Positions 39,054 through 49,600 are shown, numbered from the stretch's first letter. The stretch is DNA of 64,000 bases from Planotetraspora thailandica (GCF_016863335.1 NZ_BOOR01000005.1:1-64000), one strand, 5' to 3'. Program-made: numbers and translations. The notes: generated by a model not told the origin, from the sequence alone.

Positions 39054-40490
39054 TTGTCCGTTTCAAATCTGAGCGAGCGCCAGCAACGAGCCGTCGACGA
39101 CCTGTTCAGGCGCATAGCCCCTGTCGCCGACCGGCTCGGGGAGCTGTTCGCCGCGAGCGGGCATGAGCTGGCCCTCGTCGGCGGCTCCGTCCGCGACGTC
39201 TTCCTCGGCCGCGTCGGCCACGACCTCGACCTGACCACGGACGCCAGGCCCGAGCGCGTGCTGGAGATCGTCAAGGACTGGGCGGACGCCGTATGGACGA
39301 TCGGGATCGACTTCGGAACGGTGGGCGTCCGCAAGGACGGTTGGCAACTGGAGATCACGACATATCGCAGCGAGTCGTACGATCCAGCCTCGCGCAAGCC
39401 TGAGGTCGCCTACGGAGACACGCTCGACGGCGACCTCGCCCGCCGGGATTTCGCGGTGAACGCGATGGCGGTGCGTGTGCCCGGCCACGAGTTCGTCGAC
39501 CCGTACGGCGGGCTGGCCGACCTAACCGCCAAGGTGCTGCGGACGCCGGGCAGGCCCGAGGACTCCTTCGACGACGACCCGCTGCGGATGCTGCGCGCGG
39601 CCCGATTCGCCTCGCAGCTCGGGTTCTCCGTGGACCCGAAGGCCGTCGAGGCGATGACGGCCATGGCCGGCCGCATCGAGATCGTCTCCGCCGAGCGGAT
39701 CCGCGACGAGCTCGACAAGCTGATCTGCGGCGTCGGGCCCCGGGACGGGCTGGCCTTGCTCGTGGAGACCGGGCTGGCCGCGCACGTGCTGCCTGAGCTG
39801 CCCAAACTGCGCCTGGAGATCGACGAGCACCATCGGCACAAGGACGTCTACGAGCACACGTTGATCGTGCTCGAGCAGGCCGTGGCACTGGAGACGTCCG
39901 GCCCCGACCATGTGCTGCGGTGGGCCGCGCTGCTGCACGACATCGGCAAGCCGAAGACCCGCCGCAACGAGCCCGGGGGACGTGTCTCCTTCCACCACCA
40001 CGAGGTGGTCGGGGCTCAGATGGCCAAGAAGCGGATGAGCGAGCTCAAGTTCCCCAAGGACGTCGTGTCGGACGTGTCACGGCTCGTGGAGCTGCATCTG
40101 CGTTTCCACGGATACGGGTCGGGCGAGTGGACCGACAGTGCCGTGCGGCGTTACGTCCGCGATGCCGGACATCTGCTGGAACGGTTGCACAAACTCACCC
40201 GGGCCGACTGCACGACCCGCAACAAGCGCAAGGCCGCCGCGCTCTCCCAGACCTACGACCAGCTGGAGGAGCGCATCTCCCGGCTCGCCGAGGAGGAGGA
40301 GCTGGCCAAGATCCGGCCAGAGCTCGACGGCAACGAGATCCAGGAGATCCTCGGCCTTTCTCCGGGGCCGCTGATCGGCCAGGCGTACAAGCACATGCTG
40401 GAGATCCGCATGGACGAAGGCATGATCGGCAAGGAAGCCGCCAAGGAAGCCCTGCTGAAGTGGGCCAAGGCCCAGGAGATCCTCCCCTGA
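39054..40490 (+). CDS. cca: CCA tRNA nucleotidyltransferase
   Basis: 478 residues. It adds the 3' CCA to tRNAs, needed here because the window's tRNA-Ile does not encode CCA. Class II nucleotidyltransferase motifs: LVGGSVRDVFLG, then DLDLTTDARP (metal DxD), and RRDFAVNAMA. An HD domain follows (YEHTLIVLEQ, ALLHDIGKPKT). The start is a TTG at 39054 with AAGGAC about 10 nt upstream. The longer frame runs antisense to YbaK and is not plausible. Confidence 0.95.
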   Translation: MSVSNLSERQQRAVDDLFRRIAPVADRLGELFAASGHELALVGGSVRDVFLGRVGHDLDLTTDARPERVLEIVKDWADAVWTIGIDFGTVGVRKDGWQLEITTYRSESYDPASRKPEVAYGDTLDGDLARRDFAVNAMAVRVPGHEFVDPYGGLADLTAKVLRTPGRPEDSFDDDPLRMLRAARFASQLGFSVDPKAVEAMTAMAGRIEIVSAERIRDELDKLICGVGPRDGLALLVETGLAAHVLPELPKLRLEIDEHHRHKDVYEHTLIVLEQAVALETSGPDHVLRWAALLHDIGKPKTRRNEPGGRVSFHHHEVVGAQMAKKRMSELKFPKDVVSDVSRLVELHLRFHGYGSGEWTDSAVRRYVRDAGHLLERLHKLTRADCTTRNKRKAAALSQTYDQLEERISRLAEEEELAKIRPELDGNEIQEILGLSPGPLIGQAYKHMLEIRMDEGMIGKEAAKEALLKWAKAQEILP

Positions 40491-40532
40491 CCACCCCCAT
40501 GCCTTAGCGGGGGCGGTCATGCCCTCGTTGTG

Positions 40533-40885
40533 GTGATCATGCAGACCTTCGGCGATTTCCGCGTCGACCTGCACCAACTCGTGGGGTGATCATGCAGGAC
40601 TTCGGGCGCGCCCCGGCTGAGCAGTGCGAATCTCAATCGTGATCATGCAGAAACTCGGGATCACGCCTTCTGGCCTGCACTGTTTCATTCCGTGATCATG
40701 CAGTTTCGCCAGAACTGCATGATCACGAAAAGTGAAACCCCAGGTCGGGATGCGACTTTCCGAACTTCTGCATGGTCACGATGGGCGTTCGGCCAGGTCA
40801 CGGCCACTATCGCCGAACTTCTGCATGATCACCCCCAAGGTTGGGGCAGGTCGGGGGCCACGCACACGAGCTTCTGCATGATCAC
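40533..40885. repeat. Symmetric 53-bp-period array of GTGATCATGCAG motifs (4 direct + 4 inverted)
   Basis: Four copies of GTGATCATGCAG start at 40533, 40586, 40639 and 40692. Four inverted copies (CTGCATGATCAC; one has GGTCAC) start at 40715, 40768, 40821 and 40874. Spacing within each half is exactly 53 bp, and the whole array is symmetric about 40709. Reading outward-to-centre, most copies continue toward the consensus GTGATCATGCAGAAGTTCGG. A second weaker block GACCTG(C/G) recurs at offset 33-40 in several units. The remainder of each unit is not conserved. It lies between cca and bioA, both plus strand, and has no coding character. 53 bp is about five helical turns, so all motifs would face the same side of the DNA. 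I do not recognise the element. Confidence 0.95.
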
Positions 40886-40923
40886 GGGCAAGGGGGGGGA
40901 GGGTGCTGGGGAAGGGGCCTATC

Positions 40924-42192
40924 GTGGCTGGTGTGAATGGCGACGACATCCTGCGGCTGGATCGTGATCATGTGTGGCATCCCTACACGGCGGTGCCGTC
41001 CACGGTCCCTGTGCACGTCGTCACCAAGGCCACGGGTCTGCGGCTGACGCTGGCCGACGGCCGCGAGCTGCTCGACGGCATGTCGTCGTGGTGGGCGGCC
41101 ATCCACGGATACGACCACCCACGCCTCAACCAGGCCGTACGCGACCAGCTCGACGACATGGCCCATGTCATGTTCGGCGGCCTCACTCACGAGCCCGCCG
41201 TACGGCTGGCCCAGACGCTGTCCACGATGACGGGTCTCGACAAGGTGTTCTTCGCCGACTCGGGCTCGGTGGCCGTCGAGGTGGCCATCAAGATGGCGTT
41301 CCAGTACGCCTCCGGCACCGGCCGCCCGGGCCGCTCCAAGCTGCTCACCGTGCGCGGCGGCTACCACGGCGACACCTTCGGTGCGATGTCGGTCTGCGAC
41401 CCCGTTAACGGCATGCATCACCTGTTCTCCGGGCTGCTCCCGCAGCACGTGTTCGCCCCCCTGCCCCCCGGCGGTTACGGCTCCAGCCCCGACGACGCCT
41501 ATCTCCGCGAACTGGACTCGCTCGTCTCGGCACACGCACACGAGCTGGCCGCGATCATCGTGGAGCCCGTCGTCCAGGGGGCGGGGGGCATGCGGTTCTA
41601 CCACCCGGCCTACCTCCGCCGCCTGCGTGAGCTCGCCGACGAGCACGGCATCCTGCTGATCGCCGACGAGATCGCCACCGGGTTCGGCCGGACCGGGGAG
41701 ATGTTCGGCTGCGACCACGCCGCGATCACGCCCGACATCATGTGCCTCGGCAAGGCGCTGACCGGCGGATACATGACCCTCGCCGCGACCCTGTGCAGCC
41801 AGAAGGTGGCCGACGGCATCGGCGTGCTCATGCACGGGCCGACCTACATGGGCAACCCGCTCGCGACCGCCGTGGCCAACGCGTCACTGGAGTTGCTGGC
41901 CGAACGCCCCTGGAGGGAGGAGGTCAAGCGCATCGAGGCCGGCCTTCTCGACGGCCTGGCGGAGGCAGCGGGCATGCCCGGCGTGCACGATGTCCGGGTG
42001 CTCGGCGCGATCGGGGTGATCGAGACCGCAGAACCCATCGATGTGGCGAAGATCCAGGACGTCGTGATGGCCCACGGCGTCTGGCTGCGGCCGTTCGGCC
42101 GCCTGATCTACACGATGCCGCCCTATGACTGTGGGACGGACGAGATTGCGCAGATCACGCGTGCCATGGTGGCCGCAGCCGCGACTCTGTGA
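40924..42192 (+). CDS. bioA: Adenosylmethionine-8-amino-7-oxononanoate aminotransferase
   Basis: 422 residues. A PLP enzyme of biotin synthesis that converts 7-keto-8-aminopelargonate to 7,8-diaminopelargonate using S-adenosylmethionine as amino donor. Features: HVWHPYT near the N-terminus, [35 protein letters not shown] and the PLP lysine in [16 protein letters not shown] 40924 is chosen with AAGGGG about 6 nt upstream; GTG 40903 is also open. No other bio genes are adjacent. The 53-bp array lies immediately upstream. Confidence 0.95.
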   Translation: MAGVNGDDILRLDRDHVWHPYTAVPSTVPVHVVTKATGLRLTLADGRELLDGMSSWWAAIHGYDHPRLNQAVRDQLDDMAHVMFGGLTHEPAVRLAQTLSTMTGLDKVFFADSGSVAVEVAIKMAFQYASGTGRPGRSKLLTVRGGYHGDTFGAMSVCDPVNGMHHLFSGLLPQHVFAPLPPGGYGSSPDDAYLRELDSLVSAHAHELAAIIVEPVVQGAGGMRFYHPAYLRRLRELADEHGILLIADEIATGFGRTGEMFGCDHAAITPDIMCLGKALTGGYMTLAATLCSQKVADGIGVLMHGPTYMGNPLATAVANASLELLAERPWREEVKRIEAGLLDGLAEAAGMPGVHDVRVLGAIGVIETAEPIDVAKIQDVVMAHGVWLRPFGRLIYTMPPYDCGTDEIAQITRAMVAAAATL

Positions 42193-42208
42193 ACGCCGGG
42201 CCCACGGG

Positions 42209-43510
42209 TCAGTCGGTGACGATGGCGGGCTGGCGGCCGGTGCCCGTGCCGGAGACGGTGATCCGGTACACCAGTGCGCCCACCAGGTAGCCGAGGCCGA
42301 TGACGGTGAGCACGAGGAACGACTTGCCGTTCGCCGGCAGGAGCAACGCCGCGATCACCGCGCCGAGCACGGTCATGCCGTTGAAGAGCATGTCGTAGAT
42401 CGAGAAGACCCGGCCCAGGTAGACCTCGCCGATCTCCCGCTGGACCACGGTGTCTGCGCAGATCTTCACGCTCTGACCGGCCACGCCGAGCACGAATGCC
42501 GCGATGTTGAGGCCCACCTCGCTGAAGGTGGCGCAGAGCACGAATCCCAGGACGCCGCAGGTGATGAGCATCATCGGGATCCAGGTCTCGATGCGGTACC
42601 GCTGGGTGGCCCAGGGGGTGATCGGCACGGCGAAGAAGAAGCCGACGCCCGACGAGGCCAGCACGATCGTGATGCCGCGCAGCGCCACGTCGGCGTCGGT
42701 GGTGAAGTAGTAGCGATACAGCATGACCACCATCGCGGTCAGCATGCCGTACAGCAGGCGATGTGTGGCCATGCCGCCGAGGGCCGCCGCGGCCCCGCGC
42801 CGGTGCGCGATGTGCCGGGCGCCGTCGACGAGCCCGCTCACGACGTTCCGTACGGCCTCGCGCACCTGGGGGAGCGAGGGATCGTAGGTGGGACCGAGGA
42901 GGGACCTGCTCATCGTTCGCGCGATCAGCGCGCTCAGGCCGAAGATGAGCCCCGAGGCCACCAGCAGGAGGGCCGTGCCGCCGGTGCCGGCACCGAACAC
43001 CACCCGCAGCAGGAACCCGACTCCGGCGCCGACGAAGGTCACGACGGTGCCGGACGTGGGGGTGACCGCGTTGGCCGTCACGAGCCGTTCTTTGGAGACG
43101 ACGTGGGGAAGGGCCGCACTGAGGGCCGAGAGGAAGAAGCGGTTCACGCCGAGAACGCCGAGAGCGGCGGCGTAGAACACCACGTCGGACGCTCCGCCGG
43201 CCACGAGGGCGGCCGCCACGAGGAGCAGCGTCCCCCGGACGAGCGGCGCGATCACCAGGATCTGCCGCCTTGACCAGCGGTCGATGAGTACTCCGACGAA
43301 AGGCCCGAGGACGCTGTACGGCAACAGCAGAACGGCGAACCCTGCGGCGATCTCGGCCGCGGTGGCCTGACGTTCTGGACTGAAGAAGGCATAGCCTCCG
43401 ACCGTGAACTGGAAGATCCCGTCCGAAAACTGAGAGACGAGCCGGGTGCCGAAGAGCCGCCGGAAGTCCCGGCCTTCCAGTACCACCCGCAGGTCGGAGA
43501 GAAATGACAC
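42209..43510 (-). CDS. MFS transporter
   Basis: 433 residues with about 12 hydrophobic segments. A major-facilitator family member with the loop-2/3 motif GVLIDRWSRRQIL (G-x-x-x-D-R). The substrate cannot be told. Many actinobacterial relatives are annotated as drug or macrolide efflux pumps. The start is GTG 43510 with no obvious ribosome binding site. It is convergent with bioA, ending 16 nt beyond its stop. Confidence 0.85.
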   Translation of the reverse strand: MSFLSDLRVVLEGRDFRRLFGTRLVSQFSDGIFQFTVGGYAFFSPERQATAAEIAAGFAVLLLPYSVLGPFVGVLIDRWSRRQILVIAPLVRGTLLLVAAALVAGGASDVVFYAAALGVLGVNRFFLSALSAALPHVVSKERLVTANAVTPTSGTVVTFVGAGVGFLLRVVFGAGTGGTALLLVASGLIFGLSALIARTMSRSLLGPTYDPSLPQVREAVRNVVSGLVDGARHIAHRRGAAAALGGMATHRLLYGMLTAMVVMLYRYYFTTDADVALRGITIVLASSGVGFFFAVPITPWATQRYRIETWIPMMLITCGVLGFVLCATFSEVGLNIAAFVLGVAGQSVKICADTVVQREIGEVYLGRVFSIYDMLFNGMTVLGAVIAALLLPANGKSFLVLTVIGLGYLVGALVYRITVSGTGTGRQPAIVTD

Positions 43511-43597
43511 GGCGAAAGCCTACGCGCGCTGATCTACCGTGCCATCCGGGGCATCACTGACCTGTCCCTGATCGCGAGTCGCCCTTCCGAAACGCAC

Positions 43598-44200
43598 ATG
43601 ATCACGTACGCTCAGTGTGTGACCTATGACGAACACGTCGTGCTGGTCGACGGTGAGGGAAACCCGATCGGCACCGCTCCCAAGTCCACGGTGCACGGGG
43701 TCGAGACGCCTTTGCACCTTGCGTTCTCGAGCTACGTCTTCGACAGGCAGGCTCGCCTCCTGCTGTCCCGGAGGGCGGACCACAAGATCACCTGGCCGGG
43801 CGAATGGACCAACAGCTGCTGTGGCCATCCGCTGCCCGGGGAGCCGCTGGAGTCTGCGGTCACGCGCCGGCTCGACTACGAACTCGGGCTGCGGGTCGAC
43901 TCCGTCGATCTGGTCTTGCCCCGCTTCTCCTACAAGGCCGTCATGGACAACGGCACCATGGAACACGAGCTCTGCCCGGTCTACCGGGTGATCGTGTCGG
44001 CGGATGCCGTACCGAACGCCGAGGAGGTCGGCGCGGTCAGGTGGGTTCCGTGGAAGGAGTTCGCCGACGAGGTGATGAGCGGGGAGCTGGCCATATCCCC
44101 GTGGGCGCGGGAGCAGGTGCCCCTGCTAGTGGAGCTGGGCCCCGACCCCCTCACCTGGCCGGTGGCCGATCGGGCCGGCCTTCCTCCCGCCGCTCGCTGA
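43598..44200 (+). CDS. idi: Isopentenyl-diphosphate delta-isomerase, type I
   Basis: 200 residues, a Nudix-fold enzyme interconverting isopentenyl and dimethylallyl diphosphate. The catalytic cysteine motif is TNSCCGHP and the acidic motif is NGTMEHELCPVYR. LSRRADHKITWPGEW and RRLDYELGL are also typical. An ATG at 43598 or a GTG at 43619 may start it; neither has a clear ribosome binding site, so a near-leaderless transcript is possible. It is divergent from the MFS gene. Confidence 0.94.
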   Translation: MITYAQCVTYDEHVVLVDGEGNPIGTAPKSTVHGVETPLHLAFSSYVFDRQARLLLSRRADHKITWPGEWTNSCCGHPLPGEPLESAVTRRLDYELGLRVDSVDLVLPRFSYKAVMDNGTMEHELCPVYRVIVSADAVPNAEEVGAVRWVPWKEFADEVMSGELAISPWAREQVPLLVELGPDPLTWPVADRAGLPPAAR

Positions 44201-44331
44201 CGGTCTGGATCGTCCCGTACGGCCAGGCGCCCTCGGCGGCGGAAGCAGCCCTGTACGGCGAAGCGCCCCAGGCCGTCCGGTGACGGACCCAGGGCGCCAG
44301 GCCTGCGAGCAGATGAGAGGCGAACCGCCTT

Positions 44332-45411
44332 CTAGCGCTCCACCTGGCCGCGGATGAACTGCTCGACGGCGTCGCGGGCGGCGTCGTCGGAGTACTGCTC
44401 CGGCGGCGACTTCATGAAGTAGGACGAGGGCGACAGCAGCGGGCCGCCGATGCCCCGGTCGAGGGCGATCTTCGCCGCGCGCACCGCGTCGATGATGATG
44501 CCGGCGGAGTTGGGCGAGTCCCAGACCTCCAGCTTGTACTCGAGGTTGAGCGGGGTGTCGCCGAAGGACTTGCCCTCCAGACGGACGTAGGCCCACTTGC
44601 GGTCGTCCAGCCACGGCACGTGGTCGGACGGGCCGATGTGCACGTCGGCCTTGGCCATCTCGTGCGGGATCTGCGAGGTCACCGACTGCGTCTTGGAGAT
44701 CTTCTTGGACTGGAGGCGCTTGCGCTCCAGCATGTTCATGAAGTCCATGTTGCCGCCGAAGTTGAGCTGGTAGGTGCGCAGCAACTCGACGCCGCGGTCC
44801 TCGAACAGCTTGGCCAGCACGCGGTGGGTGATGGTGGCGCCGACCTGCGACTTGATGTCGTCACCGACGATCGGCACGCCGGCCTCGGTGAACTTGGCGG
44901 CCCACTCGGGGTCGGAGGCGATGAAGACGGGCAGGGCGTTGACGAATGCCACCCGCGCGTCGATGGCGCACTGGGCGTAGAAGCGGTCGGCCTCCTCCGA
45001 ACCCACCGGCAGGTAGGAGACGAGCACGTCGACCTTGGCGTCCTTGAGCGCTTGGACGACGTCGACCGGCTTCTCGTCGGACTCCTCGATGATCTCGCGG
45101 TAGTACTCGCCCAGACCGTCGAACGTCGGGCCGCGCTGCACGGTGATACCCAGCGGCGGCACATCGGTGATCTTGATCGTGTTGTTCTCCGAGGCGACGA
45201 TCGCCTCGGACAGGTCGCGGCCGACCTTCTTGGCATCAACGTCGAAGGCGGCGACGAACTCGACGTCACCCACGTGGTAGTCGCCGAATCGCACGTGCAT
45301 CAGGCCCGGCACACGAGTGCTCGGATCTGCGTCCCTGTAGTAGTGGACACCCTGGACGAGCGACGCGGCGCAGTTACCCACACCAACGATGGCTACGCGC
45401 ACCGAACCCAT
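44332..45411 (-). CDS. ino1: Inositol-3-phosphate synthase
   Basis: 359 residues. It converts glucose 6-phosphate to myo-inositol 3-phosphate with NAD, the first step toward phosphatidylinositol and, in actinobacteria, mycothiol. The N-terminal NAD motif is [24 protein letters not shown] and [18 protein letters not shown] are conserved, as is [15 protein letters not shown] 45411 has AAAGGAG 8 nt upstream. It follows the PadR gene by 25 nt, forming a two-gene operon. Confidence 0.96.
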   Translation of the reverse strand: MGSVRVAIVGVGNCAASLVQGVHYYRDADPSTRVPGLMHVRFGDYHVGDVEFVAAFDVDAKKVGRDLSEAIVASENNTIKITDVPPLGITVQRGPTFDGLGEYYREIIEESDEKPVDVVQALKDAKVDVLVSYLPVGSEEADRFYAQCAIDARVAFVNALPVFIASDPEWAAKFTEAGVPIVGDDIKSQVGATITHRVLAKLFEDRGVELLRTYQLNFGGNMDFMNMLERKRLQSKKISKTQSVTSQIPHEMAKADVHIGPSDHVPWLDDRKWAYVRLEGKSFGDTPLNLEYKLEVWDSPNSAGIIIDAVRAAKIALDRGIGGPLLSPSSYFMKSPPEQYSDDAARDAVEQFIRGQVER

Positions 45412-45436
45412 CGCACCTGCTCCTTTACTTTCTGTC

Positions 45437-46090
45437 TTACTTATCCGTTTGAGGCTTCTCGGCCCTTTGTGGTGTTTCTTGTGCGGCCTGCGGCTGATCG
45501 GGGCCGGCGGGGATCGATCCTTCGTCCGTCGCGGGGGGAGCCGTGGTGCTCCGCCGCTCGGAGTCGATCAGCTCGTTCAGCCAGCGGACCTCACGCTCGA
45601 CCGACTCCAGCCCGTGGCGCTGGAGCTCGAGGGTGTAGCTGTCCAGTCGTTCTCTGGTGCGGGCGAGAGCCGTACGGACTCCTTCGAGGCGCTCTTCCAG
45701 GCGGCTGCGGCGGCCTTCGAGGATGCGCAGCCGCACCTCGGCCTCCGTGTGGCGGAAGAAGGCGAAGTGGATGCCGAAACTCTCGTCCTCCCAGGCGGAG
45801 GGGCCCGCCTGGGTGAGCAGCTCGTGGAGCCGCTCCTTGCCCTCTGCAGTGAGCTTGTAGACGATCTTCGACCGGCGGCCGATGACCGTCTCCTCCGGGG
45901 GCTCCTCCTCGACGATGAAGCCGTCGTTGAGCAGCCCTCTCAGGCAGGGATAGAGCGAGCCGTAGGAGAAGGCCCGGAACATCCCCAACAGAGTGTTGAG
46001 TCGTTTCCGCAGCTCGTAGCCGTGCAGCGGGGTCTCGTGGAGAGAGCCCAGGACGGCGAGCTCCAGCACGCCTCCACGAGGGCCTGTCAC
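45437..46090 (-). CDS. PadR family transcriptional regulator
   Basis: 217 residues. An N-terminal winged helix ([40 protein letters not shown]) is followed by a coiled-coil dimerisation region rich in Arg/Glu and a Pro-rich disordered tail. GTG 46090 is preferred because AGGGAGG then has a normal 8-nt spacing; GTG 46099 would be too close. It probably represses its own operon with ino1 through the palindrome upstream. The effector is unknown. Confidence 0.9.
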   Translation of the reverse strand: MTGPRGGVLELAVLGSLHETPLHGYELRKRLNTLLGMFRAFSYGSLYPCLRGLLNDGFIVEEEPPEETVIGRRSKIVYKLTAEGKERLHELLTQAGPSAWEDESFGIHFAFFRHTEAEVRLRILEGRRSRLEERLEGVRTALARTRERLDSYTLELQRHGLESVEREVRWLNELIDSERRSTTAPPATDEGSIPAGPDQPQAAQETPQRAEKPQTDK

Positions 46091-46116
46091 TGGAACCACC
46101 TCCCTTATGCCCGGCC

Positions 46117-46137
46117 GATGTATCGCTCCGATACATC
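46117..46137. promoter_or_regulatory. PadR operator candidate
   Basis: A perfect palindrome of 9-bp arms, GATGTATCG-N3-CGATACATC, 27 nt upstream of the PadR start. It contains the ATGT...ACAT ends characteristic of PadR-family operators. A less perfect CGTC/CATATCG segment follows at 46145-46163, between it and the divergent DUF5318 gene. Confidence 0.8.
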
Positions 46138-46218
46138 TGCAGGATACGTCGGGGCGTCATATCGTGCAACGAATGAATGGTTGGGCACGCTTCGGCAAAC
46201 GGCCGTAATCTGGGTCAC

Positions 46219-46602
46219 ATGTGGTCACAGCGGGCGGTCGTGGACTACGGCCTCGCACGGCGGGCGACGATCCAGTCGATCCGTTCCGGCCACATGGAAG
46301 CACGCGACGTCTGCGACGCTCACCCTTATCTGTTGCGCGCGGCGCGGTATCACGGGGAACCGACCGCACGCATCTGTCCCATCTGTGAGCAACGGAACGT
46401 GACGAATGTCACTTACGTTTATGGGGACGAACTAGGACGCCTGGCCGGACGTGTCAAGGCGACCGCCGATCTTGCCGAAATGGCCCGGGAATACGGAGAA
46501 TTCCGGGTCTACGTGGTCGAGGTCTGTCAAGGTTGTTCATGGAACCATCTGGCGGTCTCGTTCGTGCTCGGGACAGGCGACCCCCCGGGTGCCTCTGTAT
46601 AG
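46219..46602 (+). CDS. DUF5318 family zinc-ribbon-like protein
   Basis: 127 residues. Two cysteine pairs (RICPICEQ and EVCQGCSWNHL) suggest a bound zinc. The conserved N-terminus is QRAVVDYGLARRATI. Matches DUF5318, an actinobacterial family of unknown function, often next to the large penicillin-binding protein, as here. ATG 46219 starts at the conserved region. It is divergent from the PadR gene and may share its operator. Confidence 0.85.
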   Translation: MWSQRAVVDYGLARRATIQSIRSGHMEARDVCDAHPYLLRAARYHGEPTARICPICEQRNVTNVTYVYGDELGRLAGRVKATADLAEMAREYGEFRVYVVEVCQGCSWNHLAVSFVLGTGDPPGASV

Positions 46603-46682
46603 GGCGACTCTTCAGCTCCACGAGGTACGCTCACCGGCCTGTCACCGATGTCGACGATTCCCCCGATAAGTAACGAGGACGC

Positions 46683-49600
46683 GTGACTTACAGCAGCTTC
46701 GGCCCCGAGGATCCTTCGGGCTCCGGCGGCTCGCCCCGCCCCGGGCGTCGTCGTCGCTCGCCCGAAAACTACGGGGACCATCGTGAACCGGTCCGTGGCG
46801 AGCAGCCGTCTGCGGGCCGGGCCCGCCCCGCGGCCGCCCAGCCGCCCCAATCCCCTTCGGCTCCGCGCGCGGCCCGCCCCGGCGGGCCGGCAAATGCAGG
46901 AGCCTCCGGCAACGCCCGGCGTGGCGCGGCCGCCTTCGAGGACACCGCGGCGATGAACGCGGCGCAGCCGCCTGGAGGAGGCCGCCCGTCCGATCCGCGG
47001 CAGGCCGCCGGCGGTGCCAGGCCCGATCCGCGCCAGCAGAGCAGCGGCGGCAGGCCGGCCCCCAATCGTGGTCCGGGCCAGCCCGGCGGACCTGCCCCTC
47101 GTGGCGCCGGTTCCCCGCCGCCCGGTTCCGCACCGCCCGGCTTCCAGGCGCCCGGCCCGCAGGGGCGCGCTCCGCAAGGCCCCGGCACGCCAGGCGGCCG
47201 GCCGCAGGGACCCGCTCCTCAGGGACCCGGTCAGCGGCCTGGAGCTCCAGGTGCGCCCGGTGGACCTGGTGGCCCGTCCCGCCCCGGCGTTCAGGGAGCG
47301 CGCGGCGCAGCCGGACCGGGTGGTCCCGGCGCTGAACGCACGCAGGCGCTGAACGCGCAGGCGGGCGGTTACCGCCGTGACGACGACGAGATCACAGGTC
47401 CGGGAGGGCATCGCCGCGCGCCCGGCAGGCGGCGCGTGGGCTCCGGCCCCGGAGGGCCGAGTGGCCCGGGAGGGCCGAGTGGCCCGGGAGGGCCGAGTGG
47501 CCCGGGAGGGCCGAACGGTCCGGGTGGTCCCGGCGGGCGCGGCCCCCGGGATCCGTTCGACGACGATGACGATTACGACAAGCCACGCCGGACGGGGTGG
47601 AAGCGCTTCATCCCCAACTGGAAGATCGTCGTCGCCAGCTGCACGATTCTTGCTGCAGGCATCTTCGGCATGATCATGGTCGCGTACATGAACACCCCGG
47701 TGCCCACGGCGACGCAGGCCACCGCCACCGCGCAGGGTAGCTCCATCTACTACAGCGACGGCAAGACGCTGATCGCGCGCGTCGGGATGGCCCGCGAGAA
47801 CATTCCGTTCTCCGAGATGCCGCCGGCCATCCGGGACGCGGTCGTCGCGACTGAGAACAAGACGTTCTGGGACGACTCGGGAATCTCGATTCCCGGCATG
47901 GCGCGCTCGGTGTGGATGACGGCGACCGGGCAGCAGCTCCAGGGCGCTTCGACGATCACCCAGCAGATGGCCCGTAACTACTACGACGGCCTCAGCCAGG
48001 ACGTGTCGATCAAGCGAAAGTTCAAGGAGATCTTCGTCTCGGTCAAGCTCGACCAGAGCCTGACCAAGGAGAAGATCCTCGAGCAGTACCTCAACACCGT
48101 CAACTTCGGCCGCGCCTACGGAATCCAGGCGGCGTCGAAGGCGTATTTCAACAAGCCCGCCAAGAGTCTCACCGTGGAGCAGGCGGCGTATCTCGCCGGC
48201 CGTATCCAGACGCCCGCCCTCGACGCGGACTCGCCGCAGCTTCAGAGCAGGTTCAAGGACGTCATCAATCTGATGGCGGCCTACGACCCGCAAAAGTACG
48301 GCAAGCTGCCGGCCACGGCGAAGTTCCCCAAGTCCATTAAGTTCCAGGACACCACGGCACTCAGCGGGTCCAAGGGCTACATGGTCAGCGTGGTGCTCGA
48401 CGAGCTGGAGAAGCGCAAGATCTCGTATGCCGACATCCAGTCCAACGGCTACAAGATCGTCACCACGTTCAACAGAAGGCTCATGTCGGCCGCGAAGTCG
48501 GCGGTGCTGTCCGAGACGAGGGGCATGAGCAAGGAGTTCCACGCGGGGCTCGCCGCCGTGGACCCGGCCACCGGCAGGGTCGTCGCCTTCTACGGTGGGG
48601 ACAACTACGACAAGGACAAGTGGAACGAGCCGTTCGACTCGCGGAAGCAGGCGGCGTCCGCCTTCAAGCCGTACGTGCTCGCCGCCTGGCTTGACGCGGG
48701 ATACAGCCTCAAGAGCTACGTGCCCGGCAAGGAGACGGTGCCGAAGGAACTCCCAGGCACCACGCCCATCAAGAATGACGCAGGCGACGCGGGGCTACCG
48801 AGCGCGATCAACGTCACTGAAGCGACGGCCAAGTCGATCAACACGGCCTTCGCCTCGATGGCCTACGCGCTGCCGGGCCAGCTCCAGGACGTCAGGACGC
48901 TGGCCGAGCAGGCCGGAATCAGCAAGGACGCGATCGACCAGGACGAGAACGGCGTGGGCAAGGAGAACGGCCACGGCTACCAGCTCGCGATCGGAAGCGT
49001 CGGCGTCACCCCGGTCGAGCAGGCCGCCGGCTATTCGATCTTCGCGAACGCGGGCAAGCACGCCGACTGGCACGTCGTTCAGTCGATCAAGCAGGGCAAC
49101 CTGACCATCCTGCCGGAGCTCAAGACCACGCGGCAGGTCATCTCGCCCGAGGCAGCGGCCGACGCCACCACCGCGATGGAAGAGGTGCTGAAGACCGGTA
49201 CGGCCGGCGGCAGGGGACTGCCTGACCGGCCGTCGGCGGGTAAGACGGGAACGAACAACGACGAGAAGGAAGCCTGGTTCGTCGGCTTCACCCCGCAGTT
49301 GAGCACGGCCGTCGGCATGTATCGCGAGGTGTGCAAAACCAGCAAGGGCAAGATCGTTCAGCCGCAGTACTCGCAGTGCCCCATCACGGACGGCAAGAAG
49401 AACAGCAAGTACAACATCAACAAGCCGTTCAGCCAGGCGTACGAAGTTTCGCTGGGCTTCGCGGGTGCCACCCACCCGACCACCATCTGGCGCAACTTCA
49501 TGATGGCCGCCCTGCAGGGCAAGCCTGTGGAGCAGTTCCCGAAGCCGGCCGACATCGGCACGCCGCACGATCTCCTCCAGCCGCCCCCACCGCCCGTGCA

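Noticed and set aside
40533-40885. CRISPR array
   Set aside because: The period (53 bp) is in the range of repeat plus spacer, but the conserved core is only 12-20 bp, a second block is conserved inside the would-be spacer, half of the array is inverted, and no cas genes are present.
43598-44200. Mevalonate-pathway operon around idi
   Set aside because: No mvaA, mvaK or mvaD homolog is adjacent. Neighbours are an MFS transporter and ino1.
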